DNA of 64,000 bases from Thermohalobaculum sp039027855 (GTDB lineage Bacteria > Pseudomonadota > Alphaproteobacteria > Rhodobacterales > Rhodobacteraceae), in contig JBCCJI010000015.1 of NCBI GenBank assembly GCA_039027855.1, positions 1 to 64,000 of the forward strand, read 5' to 3'. The number at the start of each line of letters is the position of its first letter. Position 1 is the stretch's first letter. A program made the translations under genes and the position numbers. Positions 43,827 to 51,646 of this stretch are shown here, piece after piece. The notes below the pieces were generated by a model. It searched no databases and had not been told where the DNA came from. It worked only from the letters and a program-made list of their open reading frames with translations.

Positions 43827-44455
43827 CGGCCGCGCCCTTGCCCGCCAGGCCCTGTCGACCCGGCCACGGCCGTCTCTTGCCCGGGCTCGCTCTCGGCCAG
43901 GCTGGCAAGCCGCGCGAGACCGCGGTGAAAGGCGACGCGCACGGCGCCCTCGCTGATGCCAAAACGCTCGGCACAGCCCGCGATGGTCATGCCGTCGATG
44001 CCAAGTGCCGCGACCACGCCCCGCTCGCGGCTCGGCAGGGTTGCGATGCGGTTATGCATCTCGGTGGCCGCCACCGGCCGGGCCTGCGCCGGCGCGGCAA
44101 CGGTCTCGACGACAAGGTCGAAGCTGTCCGAGGTCATCGCCTGCCGCTTGCCGATACGGCGGAGTGCGTCGACGGTCTTGTAGCGGATGATGGCATCGAC
44201 CCAGGGGCCGATCGGTCGGCTGGGCTCCCAGGTGTCGCGCTTGGCGTGGATGGCGGTCAGCACGTCCTGCACGATGTCCTCGATCTCGTGCGGGCCGGCG
44301 CCCAGGCGCGTGACGCGCGCCCCAGCATAGCGGCGCACCCGCCCCGCGATCGCCGTGAGAAGGTCGCCATAGGTCCGCCGGTCGCCGGCGCGCGCCGCGA
44401 TCATGGCCGCGCTCCAGCGCGTCTCGCGCATCGCCGCTGCGTGGTGCCCGATCAT
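43823..44455 (-). CDS. ECF sigma factor (SigF-like)
   Basis: I favour the ATG at 44455 (GGAGAAG upstream) over the first ATG at 44554; the translation from there is 210 residues. Region 2 reads IEDIVQDVLTAIHAKRDTWEPSRPIGPWVDAIIRYKTVDALRR (about residues 60-105), and region 4 reads LPSRERGVVAALGIDGMTIAGCAERFGISEGAVRVAFHRGL near 145-185. The pair with NrsF and the divergent bufferin operon match the SigF system known from Caulobacter, which answers copper and other stress. Confidence 0.85.
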   Translation of the reverse strand: MIGHHAAAMRETRWSAAMIAARAGDRRTYGDLLTAIAGRVRRYAGARVTRLGAGPHEIEDIVQDVLTAIHAKRDTWEPSRPIGPWVDAIIRYKTVDALRRIGKRQAMTSDSFDLVVETVAAPAQARPVAATEMHNRIATLPSRERGVVAALGIDGMTIAGCAERFGISEGAVRVAFHRGLARLASLAESEPGQETAVAGSTGPGGQGRGR

Positions 44456-44570
44456 GCCTTCTCCGATTGAACCACCCGAGCTCGAGGTTTGCATCGCACG
44501 CGACAGCGTTTCACGCGGGCACGATGCTGTCAGCCTTGACCGATCGGCCATCACCTCGGCGTGAGCGTGT

Positions 44571-44597
44571 GTAACGGCTGGCCTTTCGCATCGAATA
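44571..44597 (+). promoter_or_regulatory. SigF-type promoter for the bufferin operon
   Basis: GTAACG at 44571-44576 and CGAATA at 44592-44597 are separated by 15 bases, very like the GTAACC / N16 / CGAA motif described for Caulobacter SigF. The site lies about 85 bases before the bufA1 start and reads toward it, in the divergent region opposite the sigma gene. The spacing differs by one base from the published consensus as I remember it. Confidence 0.55.
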
Positions 44598-44682
44598 TAG
44601 GCGTACTGGCGGGGGCGTTCCGGCGAAGAACCGGGGCGCTGCGACCGCTGTCGTCGACATCTGCTGAAGGGAGACCCGCCTC

Positions 44683-45000
44683 ATGTCGAGCAAGACCATC
44701 GTTACCGCCGCGGCCATTGCGACCGCCGTCGCCGCCGTCTCGGCCGCACACACCACCCCCGCCCAGGCTCAGGGCAAGGAGAAGTGCTATGGCATTTCGC
44801 TCGCGGGCAAGAACGACTGCGCCGCGGGCAAGGGCACGACCTGCGCCGGCTCCTCGACGATCGACTATCAGGGCAATGCCTGGACGCTGGTGCCCGCGGG
44901 CGACTGCCTGAAGTTCGGTGTGGAGCAGACCGCCGAGTTCGATCTGCCGGGCGACCGCCAGGGCTCGCTTGAGCCGCTCGAGCGCGATCTGCCGGCCTGA
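44683..45000 (+). CDS. bufA1: BufA1-family bufferin precursor (DUF2282)
   Basis: A 105-residue precursor with a signal peptide (MSSKTIVTAAAIATAVAAVSAAH, cleavage near AQAQG). The core has four Cys at KCYGI, NDCAAG, TTCAGS and GDCLKF, the set that in bufferins is turned by the BufB/BufC enzymes into thiooxazole groups that bind copper. The spacing of the four Cys fits BufA1. The gene is led by a SigF-like promoter and followed by bufB and bufC. It should act as a periplasmic copper-buffering peptide; the chemistry is inferred from the family. Confidence 0.9.
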   Translation: MSSKTIVTAAAIATAVAAVSAAHTTPAQAQGKEKCYGISLAGKNDCAAGKGTTCAGSSTIDYQGNAWTLVPAGDCLKFGVEQTAEFDLPGDRQGSLEPLERDLPA

Positions 45001-45067
45001 TCGGTCGCACCACGATGTGGGCGGAGGCGGGGTAGCGACCCTGGCTCTGCCGTTCCGCGCCCAGACA

Positions 45068-45119
45068 GTGCGCCGAGCCTTTGAGCGCGACCTGTGCGCC
45101 AGGCCTGTGCGCCGGGCCT
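45068..45119 (+). repeat. Three copies of GTGCGCCRRGCCT in the bufA1-bufB gap
   Basis: Near-identical 13-base copies start at 45068, 45094 and 45107, the last two adjacent. The inner parts AGGCC and GGCCT can fold on each other. In a 170-base gap between a highly made precursor and its enzymes, this could stabilise bufA1 mRNA or lower expression of bufB. Confidence 0.5.
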
Positions 45120-45170
45120 GCCCCGCCCAACTCGTGCACCCCGCCCGCCACCAAGCACTGAGGTAGAGCC

Positions 45171-46040
45171 ATGACGACGCTTCCCGGAACCACGCTGCCG
45201 GCTGCGGCTGGCCTGCCGTTCAAGCACAGCCATTGGCCGGAGATTGACGCCGCAGGCGGCGCCGCTGCCTGGTACGAGGTGCATGCCGAGAACTACATGG
45301 GCGCGGGCGGCCCGCCGCACCGGATGCTGGCTGCGCTGGCCGAGCTGCGGCCGATCTCGCTGCACGGCGTCGGCCTGTCGATCGGGGGCGAGGGGCGGCT
45401 CGACCGCGATCATCTCGACCGTCTGCACAGTCTGGTCGAGCGCTATCGCCCGGCGAGCTTTTCCGAGCATCTCGCCTGGTCGACCCATGACGATGTCTAT
45501 TTCAACGACCTGCTACCGCTGCCCTACAATGCGGACACACTGGCGCGGGTCGCCGACCATATCGACGATGCGCAGGAAGCCGTCGGCCGGCGCCTGCTGC
45601 TCGAGAACCCGTCGAGCTATGTCGAGTTGGCTGGCGCGACGATGGACGAGACCGACTTTCTGATCGCGGTGGCGGCGCGGACGGGCTGTGGCCTGCTGCT
45701 CGATATCAACAACGTCTATGTCTCGGCAGTGAACCAGGGGTTCGAGCCGACCGATTATCTCGACCGTTTCCCGCTGCATCTGGTGGGCGAGATCCATCTC
45801 GCCGGCCACGCGACCGAGATCGAGGCGGATGGCGGACGGCTTTTGATCGACAGCCATGACCGCCGCGTGGACGAGGCCGTCTGGGCGCTCTTCCAGCGGA
45901 CGCTGAAGCGCACCGGCCCGCTGCCGACGTTGGTCGAGTGGGATAACGACCTGCCCGCCTTCGAGATCCTGATGGACGAGGCCGCCATTGCCGAGCGTGC
46001 GCTTGCCCGGGTGCGCGGCGCCGCGGTCGCGGCCGAGTGA
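45171..46040 (+). CDS. bufB: BufB: MNIO-family (DUF692) bufferin-modifying enzyme
   Basis: A 289-residue protein. Family marks are WYEVHAENYMG near residue 36, LHGVGLSIGG near 65, FSEHLAWS near 100, LLENPSSYVEL near 140, LLLDINNVYVSAVN near 175 and GEIHLAGH near 207, which together provide the His, Asp and Glu ligands of the multinuclear iron site of MNIO enzymes. It should oxidise Cys in BufA1 with help from BufC. Its stop overlaps the bufC start (TGATG). Confidence 0.9.
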   Translation: MTTLPGTTLPAAAGLPFKHSHWPEIDAAGGAAAWYEVHAENYMGAGGPPHRMLAALAELRPISLHGVGLSIGGEGRLDRDHLDRLHSLVERYRPASFSEHLAWSTHDDVYFNDLLPLPYNADTLARVADHIDDAQEAVGRRLLLENPSSYVELAGATMDETDFLIAVAARTGCGLLLDINNVYVSAVNQGFEPTDYLDRFPLHLVGEIHLAGHATEIEADGGRLLIDSHDRRVDEAVWALFQRTLKRTGPLPTLVEWDNDLPAFEILMDEAAIAERALARVRGAAVAAE

Positions 46041-46864
46041 TGCCCGAGGACTACCCCCGCGAAACCGGTGTCGCCGACCGACCCGCAATGGCCGTGCCGC
46101 AGCGGCCCGATGCCTCCTCCGACGAGACGGCAATGGCAGAGGCGCTCCTCGCGCCGGACCGGCCGACGCCGGATGCGGTGCTGACGGCCCGGCGTTTCGC
46201 GGTCTATCGCAACAACGTCGTGGTGGGCCTGATCGACGCGATGGCCGCGACCTATCCCGCGGTGCAGGCGCTGGTCGGCGAGACCTTCTTCCGGGCCGCT
46301 GCGCGCGAATTCGCGCTGGCCCACCCGCCGAGCTCGCCGATCCTGATCGACTGGGGCGGCGACTTCCCGGCCTGGATCGCGGCGTTTCCACCGGCGGCGG
46401 GCGTGCCCTATCTGGGTGATGTCGCCCGGCTCGAATGGGCCTGGAACACCGCCTACAACGCCGCCGAGGCAAAGCCGCTGGATGTGGCTGCGCTGCTCGC
46501 AGTGCCGCCCGATGCCATTGCCACCGCCTGCGTCGCGCTGCATCCGTCACTGGCTCTCGTCGGCTCGCCCTTTCCCGTCGTCTCGATCTGGGCACAGGCG
46601 ACCGGCCGCGTCACAGCCCGCCCCCTCGACATGGGGGGAGGGGAGACTGCGCTGATCGTCCGGCCCGAGGCCGAGGTCGATGTGCGCGTGCTCGACGCCG
46701 GCACCGAGGTCTTCCTGCAGCAGCTGCTCGCGGGCGCAAACATCGCCGAGGCCGCCGCTAGGGCAGGTGGCGATGAGGATCTCTTGGCCGAGCGTCTCGG
46801 CGGGCTGTTCCAGCTTCGCCTCGCCATCGACCTCGTGACGGCCGTCAACGAGAATTGCTTGTGA
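46040..46864 (+). CDS. bufC: BufC: DUF2063-family partner protein
   Basis: A 274-residue protein from the ATG at 46040. The DUF2063 N-terminal domain is seen in ARRFAVYRNNVVVGLIDAMAATYPAVQALVGETFFRAAAREFA (about 50-95), then a C-terminal region of unknown fold. In studied systems such partners present the precursor to the MNIO enzyme. It is translationally coupled to bufB and its stop lies inside the first copy of a 26-base repeat. Confidence 0.88.
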   Translation: MPEDYPRETGVADRPAMAVPQRPDASSDETAMAEALLAPDRPTPDAVLTARRFAVYRNNVVVGLIDAMAATYPAVQALVGETFFRAAAREFALAHPPSSPILIDWGGDFPAWIAAFPPAAGVPYLGDVARLEWAWNTAYNAAEAKPLDVAALLAVPPDAIATACVALHPSLALVGSPFPVVSIWAQATGRVTARPLDMGGGETALIVRPEAEVDVRVLDAGTEVFLQQLLAGANIAEAAARAGGDEDLLAERLGGLFQLRLAIDLVTAVNENCL

Positions 46865-46908
46865 CTGCGGTCACGGAGACCTGCTCGTGACAGCTGTCAC
46901 GGAGACCT
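46861..46908 (+). repeat. Tandem palindromes GTGAC-N4-GTCAC before doxX
   Basis: Two copies, 26 bases apart, each read GTGAC-N4-GTCAC followed by GGAGACCT; the second copy is a fully symmetric 14-mer (GTGACAGCTGTCAC). The first overlaps the bufC stop codon. Two regularly spaced palindromes suggest a pair of operators or a duplicated mRNA stem ahead of the DoxX gene at 46978. Confidence 0.6.
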
Positions 46909-46977
46909 AGAACTGGCCTGGAGCACAGTACAGGCTGCATTTCCCAAACGGGCAACAAGGATCTGAGGAGACCCCCC

Positions 46978-47586
46978 ATGAGCCGCCCCTCTCTCTTTGC
47001 CACCATGATCGGCAAGGCCAATGGCGCCGCCGGCAGTTTCGAGCGGGCGCTTGACGGATGGTTGCCAGGCCTCGCCGCGCGTCTGGTCTTCGCGGCGGTG
47101 CTGTTCGGCTATTTCTGGAACGCCGCGCTGACCAAGATCGGCGATGGGGTGGGCGGCGTCTTCACCATCGTGGATGGCGCCTACTTCCAGATCGTGCCGC
47201 CGATCGTGGAGGCCGCCGGCTACGACGCCAGCGCCGTCGCCTTCTGGCCCTGGGGTTTCATCGTGACACTCGGCACCTATTCGGAATTCCTGCTGCCGCT
47301 GCTGATCGTCGTTGGGCTTTTCACGCGCATCGCGGCGCTGGGCATGATCGTCTTCATCATCGTCCAAAGCTATGTCGACATCGCGTTCCACGCCGTCGAT
47401 GCTGAGACCATGGGCGCGCTGTTCGACCGGATCCCCACGGCTGCGATCATGGATCAGCGGGCGCTCTGGATCTTCATGCTGCTGGTGCTGGTGGTGAAGG
47501 GGGCGGGTGCGCTCTCGCTCGACGCGCTGATCGGACGGGCCGCGGGTGGCGAGCGCGCCGCGCCGGAACCCATGCTTGCGGAATAG
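46978..47586 (+). CDS. DoxX-family membrane protein (bufferin operon)
   Basis: A 202-residue membrane protein with four helices. A DoxX-typical core is LAARLVFAAVLFGYFWNAALTKI, then ILPLLIVVGLFTRIAALGMIVF-like sequence and a terminal hydrophobic stretch WIFMLLVLVVKGAGALSLD. DoxX genes accompany many bufferin loci and may be redox partners of the modified peptide or of the quinone pool. It is 113 bases downstream of bufC, with a duplicated palindrome between them, so expression may be partly separate. Confidence 0.8.
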   Translation: MSRPSLFATMIGKANGAAGSFERALDGWLPGLAARLVFAAVLFGYFWNAALTKIGDGVGGVFTIVDGAYFQIVPPIVEAAGYDASAVAFWPWGFIVTLGTYSEFLLPLLIVVGLFTRIAALGMIVFIIVQSYVDIAFHAVDAETMGALFDRIPTAAIMDQRALWIFMLLVLVVKGAGALSLDALIGRAAGGERAAPEPMLAE

Positions 47587-47613
47587 GCGGGCGCGCCGCC
47601 TCGGCCGGTGCCG

Positions 47614-47994
47614 TCACGCGTCATTGCGGGCGCAGCGCCGCACGACCGGGAAGGGCGGGAGCCAACTTTCCCGCCGGATCGTCCAGAGCTCGTAGTCCGG
47701 CACGAAACGGTCGGGGGCATCCAACGTGCCGAGATGGACCTCGATCTCCTCGCCGGTCTCGGCAAAGACCGAAGAGCCGCAGCGCGGGCAGAAATGCCGT
47801 CCCTCATGGGACGCGGTCGCGCCCTCTACGGTGACGGCCGCGCGCGGGAAGATCGCGGCGGCGTAGAAAAGCGCGCCGTGGTGCTTGCGGCAATCGAGAC
47901 AATGACAGATGCCGACCCGGTCGGGTGACCCGACCGCGCTAAGCTTGACTGCACCGCAGAGACACCCGCCCGTTACGCTCTCCATGCCTGCCAT
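47614..47994 (-). CDS. GFA/CENP-V-family zinc-binding protein
   Basis: A 126-residue protein (start at 47994 or at MESVTGG, 47985). Zinc motifs are GGCLCGAV near residue 10, ICHCLDCRK near 30 and FCPRCGSSVF near 68, the pattern of glutathione-dependent formaldehyde-activating (GFA) family members. Many members lack that activity, so I name only the family. It converges on doxX and is separated from the nqr terminator by a 250-base gap in which I see only short stems and no gene. Confidence 0.85.
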   Translation of the reverse strand: MAGMESVTGGCLCGAVKLSAVGSPDRVGICHCLDCRKHHGALFYAAAIFPRAAVTVEGATASHEGRHFCPRCGSSVFAETGEEIEVHLGTLDAPDRFVPDYELWTIRRESWLPPFPVVRRCARNDA

Positions 47995-48248
47995 CCTTGC
48001 CTGACCTGCACCCTAGCTTAGCGGAATCGCAGCTGGTCGCTGCGATGAGTCTGGGTGGGCACGCTTGGCGTGGCACCGGGTGTCGCCGGATGGCATCGTG
48101 GCGGTTGCGGGGTCGGGCGTCTTGGCTGGGGAGAAGCCGCGAGGGCTTCTGTCCGAGCGTGCCGAAGTGGGCGGGCGCCTCAAGGACAAGCGGGCTCCGC
48201 CCGTCGCTGGCGCGATCCTTGACCCGCCCGCCCTCTGCGGCGTCCTGA

Positions 48249-48282
48249 GAAAAGAAAAAGGCGGCACCTGGATGCCGCCTTT
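48249..48282 (-). terminator. Intrinsic terminator of the nqr operon
   Basis: On the minus strand a perfect 10-bp stem (AAAGGCGGCA with TGCCGCCTTT, six-base loop) is followed by a T-rich tail, the complement of AAAGAAAAA on the plus strand. It lies 30 bases after nqrF and is the textbook form of a Rho-independent terminator. Confidence 0.85.
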
Positions 48283-48309
48283 CGGTCCTGCTCTGGGAGG
48301 GGGGCTGGT

Positions 48310-49533
48310 TCAGCCGCCGAAGTCGTCGAGCATGATGTCCTCGCGGTCCACGCCGAGCTCGAGCAGCATGTTGATGACCGAGCTGTTCATGATCGGGGGG
48401 CCGCACATGTAGTACTCGCAGTCCTCCGGCGCCGGGTGATCCTTGAGATACTCGTTGAAGAGCACGTTGTGGATGAAGCCGGTATAGCCCTCCCAATTGT
48501 CCTCGGGCAGGGCGTCGGACAGGGCGACATGCCAGGTGAAGTTCGGGAACTCGGCGGCAAGCGCGTCGAAATCCTCGACGAAGAACATCTCGCGCTTTGA
48601 GCGCGCACCGTACCAGAAGGTGATCTTGCGGTCGCGGTTCTTCAGGCGCTTCAGCTGGTCGAAGATGTGGCTCCGCATCGGGGCCATGCCGGCGCCGCCA
48701 CCGATGAAGACCATCTCCTTTGGCGTCTCGCGGGCGAAGAACTCGCCGAAGGGACCCGAGATCGTGACTCTGTCGCCCGGCTTCAGATTGAAGATGTAAG
48801 ACGACATCTTGCCCGGAGGGATGCCCTGTGATCCCGGCGGCGGCGAGGCCACGCGGACATTGAGCATGATCATGCCCTTTTCTTCGGGGTAGTTCGCCAT
48901 CGAATAGGCGCGCTCGATGGGTTCCTCGACCTTGCTCTCGTACTGCCAGAGATTGAACTTGTCCCAGTCTTCCCGGTACTCGTTCTCCACATCGAACTCG
49001 GTGTATTTCAGGTGATGGGCCGGTGCCTCGATCTGGATATAGCCACCGGCGCGAAAGTTGACGTTCTCCCCCTCGGGCAGCTCCAGCACCAGCGCTTTGA
49101 TGAAGGTCGCCACGTTCTCGTTGGAGCGCACGGTGCACTCCCACTTCTTGACGCCGAAGACCTCCTCGGGAACCTCGATCTTCATGTCCTGCTTGACCGC
49201 GACCTGGCAGGACAGACGGTCGCCGCAGGAGGCCTCGCGCTTGGTGATATGGCTCTCTTCCGTGGGCAGGATCGAGCCGCCACCCTCATGCACCTTGACG
49301 CGGCATTGCGCGCAGGTGCCGCCGCCGCCGCAGGCCGAGGGGACGAAGAGCTTCTGCTCGGCCAGCGTCTGCAAGAGCTTGCCGCCCGCCGGGACCGAGA
49401 TCGTCTTCTCGCCGTTGATCGTGATGTTCACATTGCCCGTGGAGACCAGCCGTGAGCGGGCCGCCAGGATGATCGTGACCAGCGCGAGCACGATCAGGGT
49501 GAACAGGATGATGCCGAGGCCGAAGGTTGCCAT
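48310..49533 (-). CDS. nqrF: Na+-NQR subunit F (NADH-oxidising)
   Basis: A 407-residue protein with an N-terminal membrane helix (FGLGIILFTLIVLALVTIIL), a ferredoxin domain with the 2Fe-2S Cys set in SACGGGGTCAQC and a later Cys near SCGDRLSC, then an FAD-binding ferredoxin-reductase domain with RAYSMANYP and the NADH part GGGAGMAPMRSHIFDQL. It takes electrons from NADH and starts the chain in the Na+-pumping complex. It is the last gene of the operon. Confidence 0.95.
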   Translation of the reverse strand: MATFGLGIILFTLIVLALVTIILAARSRLVSTGNVNITINGEKTISVPAGGKLLQTLAEQKLFVPSACGGGGTCAQCRVKVHEGGGSILPTEESHITKREASCGDRLSCQVAVKQDMKIEVPEEVFGVKKWECTVRSNENVATFIKALVLELPEGENVNFRAGGYIQIEAPAHHLKYTEFDVENEYREDWDKFNLWQYESKVEEPIERAYSMANYPEEKGMIMLNVRVASPPPGSQGIPPGKMSSYIFNLKPGDRVTISGPFGEFFARETPKEMVFIGGGAGMAPMRSHIFDQLKRLKNRDRKITFWYGARSKREMFFVEDFDALAAEFPNFTWHVALSDALPEDNWEGYTGFIHNVLFNEYLKDHPAPEDCEYYMCGPPIMNSSVINMLLELGVDREDIMLDDFGG

Positions 49534-49545
49534 CTGCAGAGTTCC

Positions 49546-50157
49546 TCAGAGTTTCACGCCAGAGAAGGACATGAAGGCCATGGCCATGAGGCCGGCCGAG
49601 ATGAAGGTGATGCCTAGGCCCTGCAGACCATCGGGAATATCGGCGTATTTCAGCTTTTCGCGCACGCCCGCCATGGCGGTGATCGCCAGCGCCCAACCAA
49701 AGCCGGACGACGCGCCATACGTGACGCTTTCGACGAAGTTATAGTCCCGCTCCACCATGAAGAGTGAGCCGCCGAGGATCGCGCAATTCACGGTGATCAG
49801 CGGCAGAAACACGCCGAGCGCGTTGTAGAGCGGCGGGAAGTACTTATCGAGCACCATCTCGAGGATCTGCACAAGTGCGGCGATCACACCGATATAGGAG
49901 ATCAGGCCGAGGAAGGTGAGGTCGATATCCGGCAGCCCCGCCCAGGCCAGCGCGCCGGGGGCGAGCAGGTAGCTGAGGATCAGGTTGTTCGCCGGCACCG
50001 TGATCGCCTGCACGATCATCACCGAAATGCCGAGCCCGATGGCGGTCGCGATCTTTTTCGACACCGCGATGAAGGTGCACATGCCGAGGAAGAAGGAGAG
50101 GGCGAGGTTCTCGACGAAGATTGCCTTCACCGCGAGGGAGATGAGCTCTTCCATCAA
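49546..50157 (-). CDS. nqrE: Na+-NQR subunit E
   Basis: A 203-residue membrane protein with six helices. NLALSFFLGMCTFIAVSKKI near residue 14 carries the Cys of the iron site shared with NqrD. VNCAILGGSLFMVERDYNFVESVTYGASSGFGWALAI near 105 is highly conserved. It overlaps nqrD and is followed by nqrF after 12 bases. Confidence 0.95.
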   Translation of the reverse strand: MMEELISLAVKAIFVENLALSFFLGMCTFIAVSKKIATAIGLGISVMIVQAITVPANNLILSYLLAPGALAWAGLPDIDLTFLGLISYIGVIAALVQILEMVLDKYFPPLYNALGVFLPLITVNCAILGGSLFMVERDYNFVESVTYGASSGFGWALAITAMAGVREKLKYADIPDGLQGLGITFISAGLMAMAFMSFSGVKL

Positions 50158-50807
50158 TGCGCCTCAACCGTCTGGATCTTGTATTCGCGTTCTTCGACCT
50201 GCGCCGGCTTCCAGGCGCGGATCGCCCAGATGATCAGCCCGATGATGAAGAACGCCGAGGGCGGCAGCAGCAGCAGGCCGTTCGGCACGTACCAGCCACC
50301 GTTGTTCACCGTCTGCAGGATGGTGACACCGAACAGGCTGCCCGAGCCGAACAGCTCGCGGATGAAGCCCACCAGCAGCAGAATGAGGCCATAGCCAAGC
50401 CCGTTGCCGACACCGTCGATAAAGCTCTCGACCGGCGGGTTTTTCATGGCGAAGGCCTCCGCCCGGCCCATCACGATGCAGTTGGTGATGATCAGGCCGA
50501 CGAAGACCGACAGGGTCTTGGAGATCTCGTAGGCATAGGCCTTCAGCACCTGATCGACGAGGATCACCAGCGAGGCGATGATCACCATCTGCACGATGAT
50601 GCGGATCGAGCCTGGGATCTGGCTGCGGATCATCGAGATGAACATCGAGGAGAACCCGGTCACCAGCGTCACGGCGATGGCCATCACGGCCGCCACCTGC
50701 AGCGAGGAGGTCACCGCCAGCGCCGAGCAGATGCCCAGCACCTGCAGCGTGATCGGGTTGTTGTCGACCAGCGGGTCGACCAGCATCTCGCGCCGTTTGT
50801 GGGGCAT
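50154..50807 (-). CDS. nqrD: Na+-NQR subunit D
   Basis: A 217-residue membrane protein. The head LVDNNPITLQVLGICSALAVTS places the conserved Cys of the membrane iron centre, and the second Cys lies in LIITNCIVMGRAEAFAM. Together with NqrE it makes the symmetrical membrane pair. Gene overlaps on both sides show the tight operon. Confidence 0.95.
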   Translation of the reverse strand: MPHKRREMLVDPLVDNNPITLQVLGICSALAVTSSLQVAAVMAIAVTLVTGFSSMFISMIRSQIPGSIRIIVQMVIIASLVILVDQVLKAYAYEISKTLSVFVGLIITNCIVMGRAEAFAMKNPPVESFIDGVGNGLGYGLILLLVGFIRELFGSGSLFGVTILQTVNNGGWYVPNGLLLLPPSAFFIIGLIIWAIRAWKPAQVEEREYKIQTVEAH

Positions 50808-51646
50808 CAGAGGTTCCCCTCTCTCAGGTTCTCGAGCATCGGCGCAAAGCCGGCCTCACCCATCCAGAATTTGACCAGGTTATCGACGCCGACCGTGGTC
50901 AGCGTGGCGCCTGCCAGGGCGTCGATGTGGTAATCAGGCCCGGCGGCGCTGACGCTTTTGCTGACATTGATCTGCAGCGCGCCGTCGTCATCGGCGAGCT
51001 TCTTGCCGTGCCAGAGCGCCTTCCAGCGCGGATTGTCGACCTCGGCGCCCAGGCCCGGCGTCTCGGCATGCTCGTAGAACTGCAGGCCGAAGATGTCGTT
51101 GCCGTTCTCTTCGAGCGCGATGAACCCGTACAGCGTGGACCAGAGACCGTAGCCGTGGATCGGCAGGATCACCTTGTCGATCGCGCCCTGATCGTCGCGG
51201 AGCAGGTAGACAGTGGCGTAATCGGCCCGGCGGCCGATGCCGGCCGGGTCTTCAGTCAGCGCGGTGGAGGTCGCCGGGTCGTCGGCTGCGGCACGGTCAT
51301 CGAACGCGCCCGCCTCGAACTTGTCGGTGAAGGTGCCGGTTTCCAGATCCACGATCCGAGGTTCGAAGGCCGAGAACGCCTCCAGCACGTCGACGCCCGG
51401 CTCATAGATGCCCGCGACCTGCAGGATGTTGATCTGCTTGTCCTTCAGCGCATTGACCGCCTGGATCGGGCGCAGCGCCACCGCCGCCGCCGAGACGACC
51501 ATCGAGGCCACCAGACACAGCGAGACGGCGACGATCACCGTCTTCTCGACCGAGTCCGTCGGCAGGTCGATGACGCGCCGGATCGCTGTTCGGACCGTCT
51601 GGAGCGTGCCCTGCACGCCCGTGGGTTTGTGCTCGATATCAGACAC
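50807..51646 (-). CDS. nqrC: Na+-NQR subunit C (FMN-bearing)
   Basis: A 279-residue protein with one N-terminal helix and a periplasmic domain. The flavinylation site is DALAGATLTTVGVDN near residue 247; the Thr of the GAT motif carries covalently bound FMN put on by ApbE. Here Ala precedes GAT where Ser is more usual. The conserved GAEVDNPRWKALWHGK lies near 200. Confidence 0.93.
   Translation of the reverse strand: MSDIEHKPTGVQGTLQTVRTAIRRVIDLPTDSVEKTVIVAVSLCLVASMVVSAAAVALRPIQAVNALKDKQINILQVAGIYEPGVDVLEAFSAFEPRIVDLETGTFTDKFEAGAFDDRAAADDPATSTALTEDPAGIGRRADYATVYLLRDDQGAIDKVILPIHGYGLWSTLYGFIALEENGNDIFGLQFYEHAETPGLGAEVDNPRWKALWHGKKLADDDGALQINVSKSVSAAGPDYHIDALAGATLTTVGVDNLVKFWMGEAGFAPMLENLREGNL

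Noticed and set aside
48065..48412. Open frame on the plus strand in the GFA-nqrF gap
   Set aside because: It runs across the nqr terminator and into nqrF in antisense; no ribosome site or family match.
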